Shown piece by piece: positions 27,427-36,729 of a stretch of 64,000 bases of DNA (within the stretch, counting starts at the first letter, position 1; every line of letters begins with the position of its first letter). The position numbers and the translations under genes are program-made. The stretch spans positions 1-64,000 of the forward strand of contig NZ_BIMB01000035.1 of assembly GCF_004000865.1 (NCBI RefSeq), given 5' to 3'. The DNA comes from Paenibacillus elgii NBRC 100335. GTDB lineage: Bacteria; Bacillota; Bacilli; Paenibacillales; NBRC-103111. The notes under the pieces are model-generated. The model was not told the origin of the DNA, did no database searches, and worked only from the letters and a program-made list of their open reading frames with translations.

Positions 27427-28716
27427 TTATTTTTTCAAGGCTTGATCCAGCTTGAATTGTCCGATTGTATTCAACTCAACCAGCATGTGGTCCAATTCAA
27501 GCTCTCCTTCAATCACTCGAGTCATAGATTGTTGAACCTGCTCATAAAACTCGGTTGAAAATTCATAGGGGACGGAAGGCGTATAAGCGTCTTGGGGATA
27601 TAGTTTATAAAATGCTTCCATGTTGTTGTCCTTCTTTTGCGTGCTGTCGATATAAGCTGGAAGACTACCGTGGCTACCTACCCGGCTATTCAGCTTGGCA
27701 AACTTCTCGCTATGGATATACTCCAGCAGCTGCCAGGCTCCGTCTATGTTTTTGGAGCCGGAATAAATTCCGAACAAGTTATTGGGAGTAAGGGACGTGC
27801 TCCGGTCGGGTGTAGCGGGATTCACTGGCTCCGTAGCGATTCCCCATTCGAAATCAACGTTTGAGAGATACTCCAATTCATACGAGTACTCTACCGTCAT
27901 GGCGGCTCGCCCTTGTGTGAACGGATTTTCAAGCAGCAGGTTTCCCTTTTGCATGTCACCCGGTTGGTTGATATAAACCGTGCCTTCCTTTGTTCTTGAA
28001 ATAACCATATCCATAATACGTCTCCAGCTTGGAGCATTGATCATGATTTTCTGCCCCGCTGTATCCGTCAAGCTTAAGCCTTCGGTTTCTGCGATATTTT
28101 GAACAAGCCGGAAAGGATGGCTGATGTTATGGTAGTAACCATATGCGCTTCCGTTATTGCGCTCTGCTTTTGCAAACCGTGCAGCCAGTTGAAACACTTC
28201 CTCCCAGCTCATATGATCCGTTGGATAACGTATCCCGAATTGATCGAATAACGTCTTGTTATACAACAAGGCTTTGGATTGAAAGGTCGGTGATAGGCCG
28301 TACAATCTTCCCCCGCCTTTATTCCTTAGGTAAGCGGTCATATTTTTGTTCATCCGTTCCAGGTTGACGTCTTTTGATTTTTTTAGAAGTGGCTCCAGAT
28401 CGACAAGCATTCCGTCCTCAACAAAGCTTTGAAGATCAAAGTTGAAGATGAGATCGGGCTGTTCTTTTTTTACAAGCTCCCGATACCCTTCCATGGAAAA
28501 ACCTTTCTTATAGTAATCATCCAATGAGACGACTTCGATCTCGACATGAGGGTTTTGAGCAGTAAAGAGCTTACCGTAAATCTTATAAAAACTTTGTTTA
28601 TCGTGATAAAATACCTTTAGCTTCGTTGCTTTGTCTTCGGGCTTCATGCCCGTACAGCCGGTTAAGAGACAAATTAAACAAAGAAGCAGTTTCAATCGTT
28701 TCCCCAGTTGATTCAT
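27427..28716 (-). CDS. extracellular solute-binding lipoprotein
   Basis: A 429-residue ABC-type substrate-binding protein. The signal peptide ends in lipobox LLTGC (Cys21), so it is anchored to the outer face of the membrane. The mature part has family-1 sugar-binding features: the FTAQNPHVEIEVVSLDDYY segment, the KALLYNKTLFDQFGIRYP region and FTQGRAAMTVEYSYE. No ABC permease or ATPase is adjacent, so it is an orphan that probably pairs with a distant transporter or a sensor. The start ATG has GGGAG ten bases upstream. The sugar is unknown. Confidence 0.88.
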   Translation of the reverse strand: MNQLGKRLKLLLCLICLLTGCTGMKPEDKATKLKVFYHDKQSFYKIYGKLFTAQNPHVEIEVVSLDDYYKKGFSMEGYRELVKKEQPDLIFNFDLQSFVEDGMLVDLEPLLKKSKDVNLERMNKNMTAYLRNKGGGRLYGLSPTFQSKALLYNKTLFDQFGIRYPTDHMSWEEVFQLAARFAKAERNNGSAYGYYHNISHPFRLVQNIAETEGLSLTDTAGQKIMINAPSWRRIMDMVISRTKEGTVYINQPGDMQKGNLLLENPFTQGRAAMTVEYSYELEYLSNVDFEWGIATEPVNPATPDRSTSLTPNNLFGIYSGSKNIDGAWQLLEYIHSEKFAKLNSRVGSHGSLPAYIDSTQKKDNNMEAFYKLYPQDAYTPSVPYEFSTEFYEQVQQSMTRVIEGELELDHMLVELNTIGQFKLDQALKK

Positions 28717-28796
28717 TTTTTCGCGGCTCCCTATTTTATAAATCAGTTACTTCTGTCAATTCAGCCTTCCAAATCTGGATAACCATACCTATCGTA

Positions 28797-28832
28797 ACAT
28801 AAAAAGCCCGCTGAAGTTTTGTTCAGCAGGCT
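28797..28832 (-). terminator. terminator of the bactofilin operon
   Basis: On the minus strand AGCCTGCTGAA CAAAAC TTCAGCGGGCT (11 bp, one G-U) is followed by TTTTATG. It lies about 120 bases after the bactofilin gene stop. Confidence 0.85.
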
Positions 28833-28952
28833 CTCTGTACTGCATTATGAAGTTTATGAATACGATGCAACTTGTTCGGAAATTACTTCCTGCTGTGTCG
28901 GGGAAATGTGAATTTTTCCCGGCCGGCGACGACGGAGCCAAGACGGCTCCTG

Positions 28953-29675
28953 TCAGATTTGCCGGTACTCTTGAATCTTGGCTCCCTTGAACGGATTCAA
29001 GCTTTCCTTGTATTCGACCAGATCGATTTCACAGCCCGGGCCGATCGTAATCCGGCTGCCACGGACGACTTTGGCCGTCGTATTCTCCAAATAAATTTCG
29101 TCCCCTTCAATCGTTTCGGCGTCGAGCTTCGCGTCGAGCATCGGCAGAAACGACTTGAGAAGCGACTTGAAGCCTTTTTTGCGTACCGTGATCACTTCGC
29201 CGCCGATTTCCTGCGCGGAGCTGGCGCCGTAAAGCGAAATATCGATAACGCCCGCATTCAATAGTCCGTCGATCCGGAACGCTCCCTTGGCATTGAACGT
29301 CTCCGCCTCGCAGTCTCCGGCAACCGTCAAATCCCCTTCCAGATCGATCCGGTCGCCGTTCATGCTCCCCTGAACCCGCGCGCTGCCCCGGCATTTAAAA
29401 TCCAGATACGAGACGTTTCCTTCCAGCTTGACTTCCCCGTAAACTTTAATGTCCTCGCTCTCGACACTGCCATACATCGACGACACACCGTTCACTTGAA
29501 TAAACTTGGCCTTCACTTGGCCGGAGATTTCGCTGATTCCGTTCGTCTTGAACTGAAAGCAATCGATATCGCCGTAAACTTTGCCTTCGCCGCTAATTTT
29601 CACGTCCTGGTAGCTTCCGCCCGAGGAAGAACCGCTGCCCGAAATAACAAGATCGCGGCGGTTATTGCTGTCCAT
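28953..29675 (-). CDS. bactofilin-like polymer-forming protein (YhbE/YhbF family)
   Basis: A 240-residue protein with repeated short beta-strands (ISGEGKVYGDIDC, ISGQVKAKFIQVNG, and similar) that would fold as a right-handed beta-helix, the bactofilin scaffold. It corresponds to YhbE/YhbF (BacE/BacF) of B. subtilis, which form cytoplasmic or membrane-linked polymers needed for swimming motility. Only one copy is found here. The gene follows the DUF4004 protein by 51 bases, as yhbD-yhbE does. A GGAGGG site lies before the ATG. Confidence 0.87.
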   Translation of the reverse strand: MDSNNRRDLVISGSGSSSGGSYQDVKISGEGKVYGDIDCFQFKTNGISEISGQVKAKFIQVNGVSSMYGSVESEDIKVYGEVKLEGNVSYLDFKCRGSARVQGSMNGDRIDLEGDLTVAGDCEAETFNAKGAFRIDGLLNAGVIDISLYGASSAQEIGGEVITVRKKGFKSLLKSFLPMLDAKLDAETIEGDEIYLENTTAKVVRGSRITIGPGCEIDLVEYKESLNPFKGAKIQEYRQI

Positions 29676-29726
29676 AGTTATCCCTCCGTACTTGCTGCAT
29701 TTTTTATTTTGGCAAAACGCACTTCA

Positions 29727-30353
29727 TTATGATAATTTGATTTTCAATTCCTCTGCACACTGGCCTATCGAAATCCGCGCTACCAACCTTACCCGCGGCT
29801 CGAAATACACTTCGCCCGGACTTGTTGCAATCACGAAGCCGGACATGCCCATCTTTCGAAAAAAGATCAACTCGGCAGTTTTGCCTTGAAGCTTTGGATA
29901 ATGCTCCGTCATGGTCTGAATCAGGCCTTTTCCTTCCTCCAACGTCATCTCTCCGGTTTGCAGCAGCTTGTCGAGCGCATACATGCATATTATGTTTTTA
30001 AAATCGTAGACCGCGCTCGCTCCCTGCTGTTCGATATAAAAATCGAGCGTCTCTTTCGTAACAATGTTGCGTTTTTCCAGTTCCTCACGCCCAAGGGCAA
30101 CTTCGCTCAAATTTGGAGAAAATACATCCGCCAGCTCATCGAGCGATAAATCGTCTTTCATATTCACGATTTTATCGATCCGCGCCAAAATGCTCTCCTT
30201 TGGAAAAAAGGTTTCCTGTCCCGTAAATGTCGACTTTCGAATAAACCATTCTTCCGGAATGAGATTTTTACGTTTCCAGCGGTATAATTGGCCGTAAGAA
30301 ATGCCTGTCAGTTCAAGCAAATCTTTTTTGGAGATCAATTCCCGTTCCGTCAC
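29727..30353 (-). CDS. yhbD: DUF4004 family protein with MerR-like helix-turn-helix (YhbD)
   Basis: The protein has 208 residues from GTG 30353, chosen for AAGGAGG eight bases upstream; the longer frame has no site. Residues about 5-60 form a MerR-type helix-turn-helix, ISKKDLLELTGISYGQLYRWKRKNLI. The rest is alpha-helical and unassigned. It is the partner gene of the bactofilin, matching B. subtilis yhbD-yhbE-yhbF. A regulatory role for the operon is plausible, and a perfect dyad lies about 28 bases before its start. Confidence 0.87.
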   Translation of the reverse strand: MTERELISKKDLLELTGISYGQLYRWKRKNLIPEEWFIRKSTFTGQETFFPKESILARIDKIVNMKDDLSLDELADVFSPNLSEVALGREELEKRNIVTKETLDFYIEQQGASAVYDFKNIICMYALDKLLQTGEMTLEEGKGLIQTMTEHYPKLQGKTAELIFFRKMGMSGFVIATSPGEVYFEPRVRLVARISIGQCAEELKIKLS

Positions 30354-30380
30354 CTTCAACGCCTCCTTACGAAAGTAAGT

Positions 30381-30398
30381 GTAACATAACATTGTTAC
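30381..30398. promoter_or_regulatory. inverted repeat GTAACA-N6-TGTTAC upstream of yhbD
   Basis: A perfect dyad with 6-bp arms and six-base spacer lies 28 bases upstream of the yhbD GTG. It is a candidate operator for autoregulation by the HTH protein encoded there. Confidence 0.45.
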
Positions 30399-30412
30399 GT
30401 TGTAAATTGCAA

Positions 30413-30446
30413 AATAAAAAAGCTTCCGTATCGAAGCCTTTTTTGA
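30413..30446. terminator. small symmetric hairpin between divergent genes
   Basis: AAAAAAGCTTC CGTATC GAAGCCTTTTTT forms a short hairpin with A- and T-tracts on both sides. It lies between divergent yhbD and the sensor-domain gene, where a terminator would not be expected, so it may be an attenuator or an insulator. Confidence 0.5.
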
Positions 30447-30549
30447 GGAAACTATGCGGTTTTCCGGAGACATGACATACTTGTTGACGGTGCAAACTGC
30501 CTGGTTTGTTTCGTTATCTGCCCGCTGCTCAAACACTAATTTAAAATAA

Positions 30550-31293
30550 TTGAAGGGGGAAACGTCGCCCGAACCGTCAAAGGGTTCAAAACGATATGAG
30601 GATGTGGAACCATTGAATACGCAAAAACCAGGATTTATCGGGGCCTTTTACTATTTGCTATATCTCCTGCCCGCAGGCATCATCGGATTCACGCTGACGA
30701 TCGTCGGTGTCGCCTTGTCCATCGGACTTATGCCGCTGTTCGTCGGCTTTCCGCTTATGCTCGTGACAGCGCGGTTTGCCAAGCGTATGACTGTTTTGGA
30801 CGCAAGGCTGGCCGTCCGGCTTCTTCAATCCCCTTCGACTGCCGCAGATTCCGTGCATACGGAAAGCCTTGATCCTGAGCAGTATGGCAAAAGAGGCCTC
30901 TTCGCCCAACTAGGCGCGGAGCTTTCCAATCCGTCAACTTACGTCGGACTGCTATTCCAAATCGTCAAACTGCCCTTGGGCATCATTTCGTTTACGCTTG
31001 CCGTTACGATCGTAGCCGTTAACTTGGCGCTTTTGGCGTCTCCGCTCGTCTATTGGATCTTGCTGCAATCGATCGGCATTGATATTTTCGAGAGAGAATT
31101 ATTCGCCCGTTTACTTCCGGCGGACTTAAGCTCGCTTCAAATCTCGCTTATTTACGCAGGAATCGGTCTGCTGCTGCTGCCCGTAACCAATAGCTTGATC
31201 CGTCAAAGTGCCTTATTCTTCGGACGCATCGCTGTCGAAATTTCCGATCCGGCCGGAAGAAGAGCCGGTGAAGCTCCGCTGCAGCGGGCCTAA
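30550..31293 (+). CDS. sensor-domain membrane protein (PF13796-like)
   Basis: Up to 247 residues, with four or so hydrophobic segments arranged as two similar hairpins: LLYLLPAGIIGFTLTIVGVA and LPLGIISFTLAVTIVAVNLA. This is the layout of the membrane-bound putative sensor domain that elsewhere is fused to histidine kinases, but no kinase follows here. The start is uncertain: TTG 30550 has no site, while TTG 30613 is preceded by GAGGATG at eight bases. A possible sequence-only start between them is not favoured. Function unknown. Confidence 0.7.
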   Translation: MKGETSPEPSKGSKRYEDVEPLNTQKPGFIGAFYYLLYLLPAGIIGFTLTIVGVALSIGLMPLFVGFPLMLVTARFAKRMTVLDARLAVRLLQSPSTAADSVHTESLDPEQYGKRGLFAQLGAELSNPSTYVGLLFQIVKLPLGIISFTLAVTIVAVNLALLASPLVYWILLQSIGIDIFERELFARLLPADLSSLQISLIYAGIGLLLLPVTNSLIRQSALFFGRIAVEISDPAGRRAGEAPLQRA

Positions 31294-31351
31294 GCGGGCT
31301 TATTTCCCCGGAAATGTTCCACCCTCGACTCCGCCGGGATCCCCTGCGGCT

Positions 31352-32605
31352 TCACTCTGCCGCAGGCTTGTTATATTTCGCGAAAATCTTCGCTTCCACC
31401 CCGCTATTTTGCGGGTGATAAAATCGCTTGCTCTTCACTTCTGGGGGAAGATATTCGTTCCGGGCGTTCGGATGATCGATAGGATTCGTATAAGTTCTCG
31501 TACCGTCACGGACATCTGCAGGAACTTCGTAAGCTTTCGTCTGCTTGACATAATCGAGCGCCCCATTGATCGCTTTGTAGACCGCATTGCTTTTCGGGCT
31601 CTCGCAAATGAACACGACGGCTTCAGCGATCGCCATTCGCGCTTCCGGCATGCCGACAAACTCGACGGCATCTTTGGCAGCCAATGCGATCTGCAAAGCA
31701 GTTGGATTGGCCATACCCACATCCTCCGTCGCATGAACGACGATTCTGCGGCAGATGTATAGCGGGTCCACACCAGAATACAGCATACGCGCCAGCCAAT
31801 AGATGGCCGCGTCCGTCTGGCCGCCGCGGAGCGACTTGCAAAAGGCGGATGTCATATCGTAAAAATCGGTGTGGGTTATCGCATTAATACGGGACTCGAA
31901 TGATTCCTGAATCGTCTGCAGCTCGATCGTCTGTGAATCGTGCAGCGAATAAGCGGCCGTTTCCAAGGCGATCAAGGCATTTCTTACATCGCCATTGCAG
32001 ACGTCGCATAAATAATCCATCGCTTCCTGCGTAATCCCATACTCCCCGCCAAGCCCTCTTTCCGGGTCTGCCAATGCCTGACGCAAAATTTGCTCCAGAT
32101 CGTCTTTTTGCAGCGCTTCAAGCCGGTACACGCGACAGCGGCTGACAAGAGGTGGGATGATATCGTGTGCGATGCTTTCCGTCGTCGCGCCGATCAGAAT
32201 GATGGTTCCGTCTTCGACGATGGGCAGCAGCGACTCCTGCACGTTGCTTTTGAGCGCGTGGATTTCATCCAAGAACAGAATCGTCCGCTGATTGTACAGC
32301 TTCAGATTGTCTTTCGCTTTACGGGCGACTTCCCGCAGATCCGAAACCGACAGCGAGACGCCGTTCAATTTCTCAAAATGCGAGCTCGTCATGCCGCTGA
32401 TGATCGTGGCGAGCGTCGTTTTGCCGCTGGAAGGCGGACCTTGCAAAATCATGGAGCCGATCTTGTCCGTTTCGATGAGCCGGCGCAGCACCTTGCCTTC
32501 GCCGAGCAAATGCTTCTGTCCGAAAAATTGCTCCAGATTTTGCGGACGCATTCTTTCCGCCAGCGGCTTATATTCGTTCGTCCGGTTAAAATCGAATAAG
32601 TCCAT
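31352..32605 (-). CDS. rarA: replication-associated recombination protein A (RarA/MgsA, YrvN)
   Basis: A 417-residue AAA+ ATPase. Walker A is GPPSSGKTT (about 56-64), Walker B is TILFLDEIHAL, and the sensor 1 region is IILIGATTE. The C-terminal tetramerisation region ends near LPPEVKSKRFYHP, typical for the family. RarA acts at stalled replication forks. In B. subtilis yrvN lies near tcdA (yrvM) and cymR, as it does here. The ATG at 32605 is the natural start. Confidence 0.94.
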   Translation of the reverse strand: MDLFDFNRTNEYKPLAERMRPQNLEQFFGQKHLLGEGKVLRRLIETDKIGSMILQGPPSSGKTTLATIISGMTSSHFEKLNGVSLSVSDLREVARKAKDNLKLYNQRTILFLDEIHALKSNVQESLLPIVEDGTIILIGATTESIAHDIIPPLVSRCRVYRLEALQKDDLEQILRQALADPERGLGGEYGITQEAMDYLCDVCNGDVRNALIALETAAYSLHDSQTIELQTIQESFESRINAITHTDFYDMTSAFCKSLRGGQTDAAIYWLARMLYSGVDPLYICRRIVVHATEDVGMANPTALQIALAAKDAVEFVGMPEARMAIAEAVVFICESPKSNAVYKAINGALDYVKQTKAYEVPADVRDGTRTYTNPIDHPNARNEYLPPEVKSKRFYHPQNSGVEAKIFAKYNKPAAE

Positions 32606-32639
32606 GGTTTTCTCTGACCGCCAATCCTGAATATTCGCA

Positions 32640-32704
32640 AAAAAAGCACAGGCCCCTGACGCCGCATATGTGCTGCGAATGGGTGACCCATGCTTTTTAT
32701 TATA
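32640..32704 (-). terminator. probable terminator downstream of the 154-residue gene
   Basis: On the minus strand a long imperfect stem beginning AAAAAGCA and closing TGTGCTTTTTTT encloses a smaller TGGGTCACCCA hairpin. It lies about 35 bases after the stop of the 32739-33203 gene. Confidence 0.6.
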
Positions 32705-32738
32705 AAAGCAGTTCGGACGATTTACAAAGGTTTAAGGC

Positions 32739-33203
32739 TCAACCCGAACCAAGCTGACCGATACCAAGGGCAAACCAGCGCTCCATAATATGCCGGACAT
32801 TCGACACTTGATCGGGGCTGCACTCCACAATCACGACAACGTCCACATGGTGCCCTCTCCGCTTGCGTTCTTTTCGCCGTTTGAAATGAATCATCCAGTC
32901 CAACGCAAAACCAAGAGCTGCGCCTGCCGCAAGGCCGAGTAATCCGCCCATAATCGGACCGATGGCCCAGCGGAAGCCCAGCGACGCTCCTAGTACGGAA
33001 CCGATTGTGCCGATGACGGCGGGGCCATCCAGCATGCTGATTCCGTCCGAGTGGTGGATCGTATCGAATACCAGCGTCTCCTGCGGACCGCTTTCCTTTA
33101 GCGGAACCGCTGCGATTGCTTCGGCAAGGATGCCTTGGCGCTCCAGCTCGCAGATCGCAAGCTCCAGCTCTGACGAATGACGAAAAGTCGCTACGATATA
33201 CAT
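32739..33203 (-). CDS. hypothetical protein with glycine-rich membrane hairpin
   Basis: A 154-residue protein. The N-terminus has a ferredoxin-like look (MYIVATFRHSSELELAICEL), and the middle (about 65-105) is a glycine-rich hydrophobic hairpin GSVLGASLGFRWAIGPIMGG plus GLLGLAAGAALGFALDWM. A basic stretch KRRKERKRRGHH follows, then a second beta-alpha unit. The plan resembles small stress proteins that insert a glycine-zipper hairpin in the membrane. It is three bases after the membrane protein gene, so the two are co-transcribed. I do not recognise the family. Confidence 0.75.
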   Translation of the reverse strand: MYIVATFRHSSELELAICELERQGILAEAIAAVPLKESGPQETLVFDTIHHSDGISMLDGPAVIGTIGSVLGASLGFRWAIGPIMGGLLGLAAGAALGFALDWMIHFKRRKERKRRGHHVDVVVIVECSPDQVSNVRHIMERWFALGIGQLGSG

Positions 33204-33206
33204 CTT

Positions 33207-34001
33207 CTACCGCCCCGTCGCCCGGCAGAAGCTGAGGCGCAGCGCCCCATATGTGCGCTCCAGCCACTGCTTCTGGGCCTTATCGAACAATTTATTGTAT
33301 TCGACTGAATACACATAAGCCTCGTAAGCCGCGAAGCAGTAAAAAGAAGGCATAAACAAGGCCCATTGCGCGTTAATCGAGTGCCACGCCTGTACGTTAC
33401 TCCCGGCCATAGTAACGAGTACAATTTCCGCAATAGCCGAGAAATACATCAAGCCGATCCACCCGGCCAGGAGAAAAAAACCGATTGGAATGCGGCGAAG
33501 ATACAGCTGCCCAAGCCCCGGCATGAGCATGGACCAAGCTATAGCGAGCCAGGGCGAGGTTTTGTCCAAATGATTCAAGGACATTCCGCTCATTTTAAAG
33601 GAAACAATGGGCGCACGCTCCCACTCGGCCAGCACCCATTGCTTGTTCAGCTCAATCGTGCTGCGGTAGCTGTCCCAGATGGTGTAAATATACACGGGAA
33701 TATACAGCAGCAGCCAACGGGGATTCAGCACCTGCTTCGACAGATCGACATGACCCGTAAAAGAGCAAACCATCGACGTATTGATTCCCGACTGCATGTT
33801 GAGCCCAATTTCCCACAGTATCAAGATAAACCCTTTGATTTGGTTACCGAGGAGCAAATGGCCGAAACCCGGGAATGCGGCCGACCACCAAGCGATCACC
33901 CAAGGCTTGCGCAAATGCAGCAGGTTGATATTCAAGGTTCCGAAATAAGCCAAATAGCGCTTGTGGCTTCCCGCAGCTGGGCTTCGTTCCATGGTCCGCA
34001 C
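33207..34001 (-). CDS. hypothetical membrane protein with two PGxGx motifs
   Basis: A 264-residue protein with six or more hydrophobic segments and an internal duplication: SAAFPGFGHLLLGNQIKGF and SMLMPGLGQLYLRRIPIGFF. The PGxGQ/H-(L/Y)-(L/Y) signature is like the TM2/DUF5683 type of small membrane domains. A tail with a basic character follows. It is the first of two genes with the glycine-rich protein. It may start at MRTM (34001) or at M4; neither has a perfect site. Function unknown. Confidence 0.75.
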   Translation of the reverse strand: MRTMERSPAAGSHKRYLAYFGTLNINLLHLRKPWVIAWWSAAFPGFGHLLLGNQIKGFILILWEIGLNMQSGINTSMVCSFTGHVDLSKQVLNPRWLLLYIPVYIYTIWDSYRSTIELNKQWVLAEWERAPIVSFKMSGMSLNHLDKTSPWLAIAWSMLMPGLGQLYLRRIPIGFFLLAGWIGLMYFSAIAEIVLVTMAGSNVQAWHSINAQWALFMPSFYCFAAYEAYVYSVEYNKLFDKAQKQWLERTYGALRLSFCRATGR

Positions 34002-34063
34002 TCCGATTGAAAAAAGATGAAGTCGCCTTTGGACTTGCTTTTTCTATCTTGCCCCAAAAATGA

Positions 34064-34105
34064 CAAAAAAAGCATCCTTTTTCGCATTTGCTGCAAAGGA
34101 TGCTT
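34064..34105 (-). terminator. terminator of the hisS-aspS-tcdA operon
   Basis: On the minus strand AAGCATCCTTT and AAAGGATGCTT form a stem around a 14-base loop, followed by TTTTTTG. It lies 25 bases after the tcdA stop. Confidence 0.9.
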
Positions 34106-34130
34106 TCTTGATGCCGAATGGCTGATTATG

Positions 34131-34883
34131 CTACTTCAGTCCGGCCTTGGACAGGAGATCGCGGACAGCGACGCTGACCATGATCAGCCCGGCGACCGGC
34201 GGAACGAACGCGTTGCTGGCCGGCGGCTGCTGCGCCTTACGAATCTCAGGCGCATTCTCCGGCACAATCCGCTGCGTGACGTCAACCCGCGGCTTGATCG
34301 GCTCTTCCGTCGAAAATACGACTTTAACGCCCTTCTTGATGCCTTCTTTCCGCAGCTTGTGACGAATCACGCGTGCCATCGGATCGACGCTCGTCTTAGA
34401 GATATCTGCCACCTGAAATCGGGTCGGGTCCATCTTGTTGGCGGCGCCCATACTCGAAATGAGCGAAATCTTGCGCTGCAGGCATTGCTTGATCAGATGA
34501 ATTTTGTAGCTGATCGTATCCGAAGCGTCCAATACATAATCCAACGGATAGTCGAACAGCTGCTCATACGTTTCTTCGGTATAAAACATGCGCAGGGCGA
34601 TGGCATCGCATTCCGGGTTGATTTGCAGGATACGATCTCGCATCAGCTCAGCCTTCGGCTGGCCGACCGTCGTCATCAAAGCATGAATTTGCCGGTTCAC
34701 GTTCGTAATGTCGACGACATCTTTGTCGATCATGATGATTCGGCCGACGCCGGTGCGGGCCAGCGCTTCGGCGGCGATCGAACCGACGCCGCCGATGCCG
34801 AGAACCGCCACCGTACTATTTTTCATAACCTCAAGCCCTTCCGGGCCGATCGCCAGCTCCGTACGGGAAAATTGATGCAGCAT
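34131..34883 (-). CDS. tcdA: tRNA threonylcarbamoyladenosine dehydratase (TcdA/YrvM)
   Basis: A 250-residue E1-like ATP-dependent enzyme. The nucleotide site is VLGIGGVGS (about 28-36), with the catalytic arginine and asparagine segment DITNVNRQIHAL next. It cyclises t6A37 to ct6A in tRNAs. The gene is the last of the T-box operon after aspS (32 bases apart), as yrvM follows aspS in B. subtilis. The C-terminal PPVAGLIMVSVAVRDLL is a membrane-like segment, as in other TcdA proteins. Confidence 0.93.
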   Translation of the reverse strand: MLHQFSRTELAIGPEGLEVMKNSTVAVLGIGGVGSIAAEALARTGVGRIIMIDKDVVDITNVNRQIHALMTTVGQPKAELMRDRILQINPECDAIALRMFYTEETYEQLFDYPLDYVLDASDTISYKIHLIKQCLQRKISLISSMGAANKMDPTRFQVADISKTSVDPMARVIRHKLRKEGIKKGVKVVFSTEEPIKPRVDVTQRIVPENAPEIRKAQQPPASNAFVPPVAGLIMVSVAVRDLLSKAGLK

Positions 34884-34915
34884 GGCTTACTGTCCACACT
34901 CCTCTTATTCGGGTC

Positions 34916-36703
34916 TTAAGCTTTGGCGGAAGGCTGCTTGAGCGCCAACCGAATGGACAGCTCCTCAAGCTGCTTGGCATCCACGGGACCCGGAGCTCCC
35001 GTCAACAGGTCCGATGCGCTGGCCGTTTTCGGGAAGGCAATCGTTTCGCGCAGGTTGGTGCGGCCGGTAATCAGCATCACGAGCCGGTCGAACCCGAAAG
35101 CAATCCCCCCGTGAGGCGGCGTACCGTATTCGAAAGCCTCCAGCAGGTAGCCAAATTTCTCCTGCACATCTTCCTTGGGAAGGTTCAGCGTAGCAAACAT
35201 TTTCTCTTGCACTTCGCGCTGATAAATCCGCATGGAGCCGCCGCCGACTTCGTAGCCGTTCAGCACAAGGTCGTAGGCCTGCGCACGGATTTGGCCCGGA
35301 TCGGTGTCGAAGTAATGCATGTCTTCTGCCTTCGGACTAGTAAACGGATGATGCTCCGCCACATAGCGCTTCGCTTCTTCGTCATAGCTGAGCAGCGGGA
35401 AGTCTACCACCCATGCGAACTTGAATTTGCTGTCGTCGATCAGGCCCAACTGACGGCCGATTTTCAAACGAAGGTTACCAAGCACGTCGGCAACGACCTT
35501 CTTCGTATCGGCGGAGAACAGCAGCAGGTCGCCTTCTTCGGCTTCCAGACGCTGCTTGAGCTGCTCCAGCTCCTGCTCGTTGAAAAATTTCACGATCGGC
35601 CCTTTCAGCTCGCCGTCTTTATACGTCATCCACGCAAGCCCTTTGGCCCCGTAGCGTGCGGCATATACACCGAGATCGTCGATTTCCTTGCGGCTCCAAG
35701 CGGCGCAGCCTTTGGCATTGAGCGCCTTCACCTGGCCGCCCTTTTTAATGATGTTCGCAAATACTTGGACGCCCGATTCGGCGACTATGTCCGAAACGTC
35801 CTGCAGCTCGAGGCCGAAACGAAGGTCCGGTTTGTCAGAGCCGTATTTGCCCATCGCGTCCGCATAGCTGATGCGTTGGAACGGCGTTTCGATGTCGGCG
35901 CCGGCCGTTTCTTTAAACAGACGAACGACGAGCTTCTCCATCATATCGAGCAATTGATCCTGCGACAGGAACGACGTCTCGATGTCCACCTGTGTAAATT
36001 CCGGCTGGCGGTCGGCGCGCAAATCTTCGTCGCGGAAGCAGCGGGCGATTTGGTAGTAGCGCTCCATGCCGCTTACCATCAGCAACTGCTTGAAAATTTG
36101 CGGCGACTGCGGCAATGCGAAAAATTCGCCTGGGTGAACACGGCTTGGCACCAAGTAATCGCGTGCGCCTTCCGGCGTGCTATTGATCAAAATCGGCGTT
36201 TCCACCTCGATAAAGCCGTTCTCGTCCAAATAATCGCGGAAAATTTTGGCCGCTTTGGCGCGCAGCATCAACGTACGCTGCATTTCCGGACGGCGCAGGT
36301 CGAGATAGCGGTGCTTGAGACGCAGCGATTCGTCGATTTCGATCCCGTCTTCGATGAAGAACGGCGGATTTTTCGCGGCATTCAAGATTTCGATCTCCTT
36401 GATACGAACTTCGATCTCCCCTGTCGGAAGGTTCGGGTTGACGGTTTCCGCATCCCGTTCTACAACTTCGCCGCGTACCGCGAGCACGTATTCGTTCCGC
36501 GCCCGGTCGGCCACCGCAAGCGCTTCGCCGGAAAAAGCCGGATTAAATACGATTTGCACGATCCCGCTCCGGTCGCGCAGATCGATGAACAATACCCCGC
36601 CCAAGTCGCGGCGGCGCTGGACCCAGCCGTTCAGCGTTACCGTTTCTCCCACATTAGCTTTGCTCAAAGTGCCGCAATGATGCGTTTTTAAGATCGTCGT
36701 CAT
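34916..36703 (-). CDS. aspS: aspartyl-tRNA synthetase
   Basis: The protein has 595 residues from ATG 36703, which has GGAGGT about ten bases upstream; the upstream ATG at 36721 overlaps that site. The N-terminal OB anticodon-binding domain includes [20 protein letters not shown], the class II catalytic core has motif [20 protein letters not shown] and the GAD insertion domain lies between about 285 and 420. The final motif 3 is [12 protein letters not shown]. It follows hisS by about 26 bases in a two-synthetase operon. Confidence 0.97.
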   Translation of the reverse strand: MTTILKTHHCGTLSKANVGETVTLNGWVQRRRDLGGVLFIDLRDRSGIVQIVFNPAFSGEALAVADRARNEYVLAVRGEVVERDAETVNPNLPTGEIEVRIKEIEILNAAKNPPFFIEDGIEIDESLRLKHRYLDLRRPEMQRTLMLRAKAAKIFRDYLDENGFIEVETPILINSTPEGARDYLVPSRVHPGEFFALPQSPQIFKQLLMVSGMERYYQIARCFRDEDLRADRQPEFTQVDIETSFLSQDQLLDMMEKLVVRLFKETAGADIETPFQRISYADAMGKYGSDKPDLRFGLELQDVSDIVAESGVQVFANIIKKGGQVKALNAKGCAAWSRKEIDDLGVYAARYGAKGLAWMTYKDGELKGPIVKFFNEQELEQLKQRLEAEEGDLLLFSADTKKVVADVLGNLRLKIGRQLGLIDDSKFKFAWVVDFPLLSYDEEAKRYVAEHHPFTSPKAEDMHYFDTDPGQIRAQAYDLVLNGYEVGGGSMRIYQREVQEKMFATLNLPKEDVQEKFGYLLEAFEYGTPPHGGIAFGFDRLVMLITGRTNLRETIAFPKTASASDLLTGAPGPVDAKQLEELSIRLALKQPSAKA

Positions 36704-36729
36704 GGTGTTTGTTACCTCCATTTTTATCG

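Noticed and set aside
28740..28770. TTGACA and TATAAAAT upstream of the solute-binding gene
   Set aside because: The spacing is 13-15 bases and the transcript would begin inside the ribosome-binding site, so it is not a credible promoter.
32640..32704. possible 6S or other structured RNA between rarA and the next gene
   Set aside because: B. subtilis has 6S-1 RNA near aspS/yrvM, but the hairpin here is short and ends in a T-tract like an ordinary terminator, and no 6S-like long open bubble was seen.
35111..36691. 526-codon plus-strand frame opposite aspS
   Set aside because: It is a shadow of aspS, without a start signal or domain.
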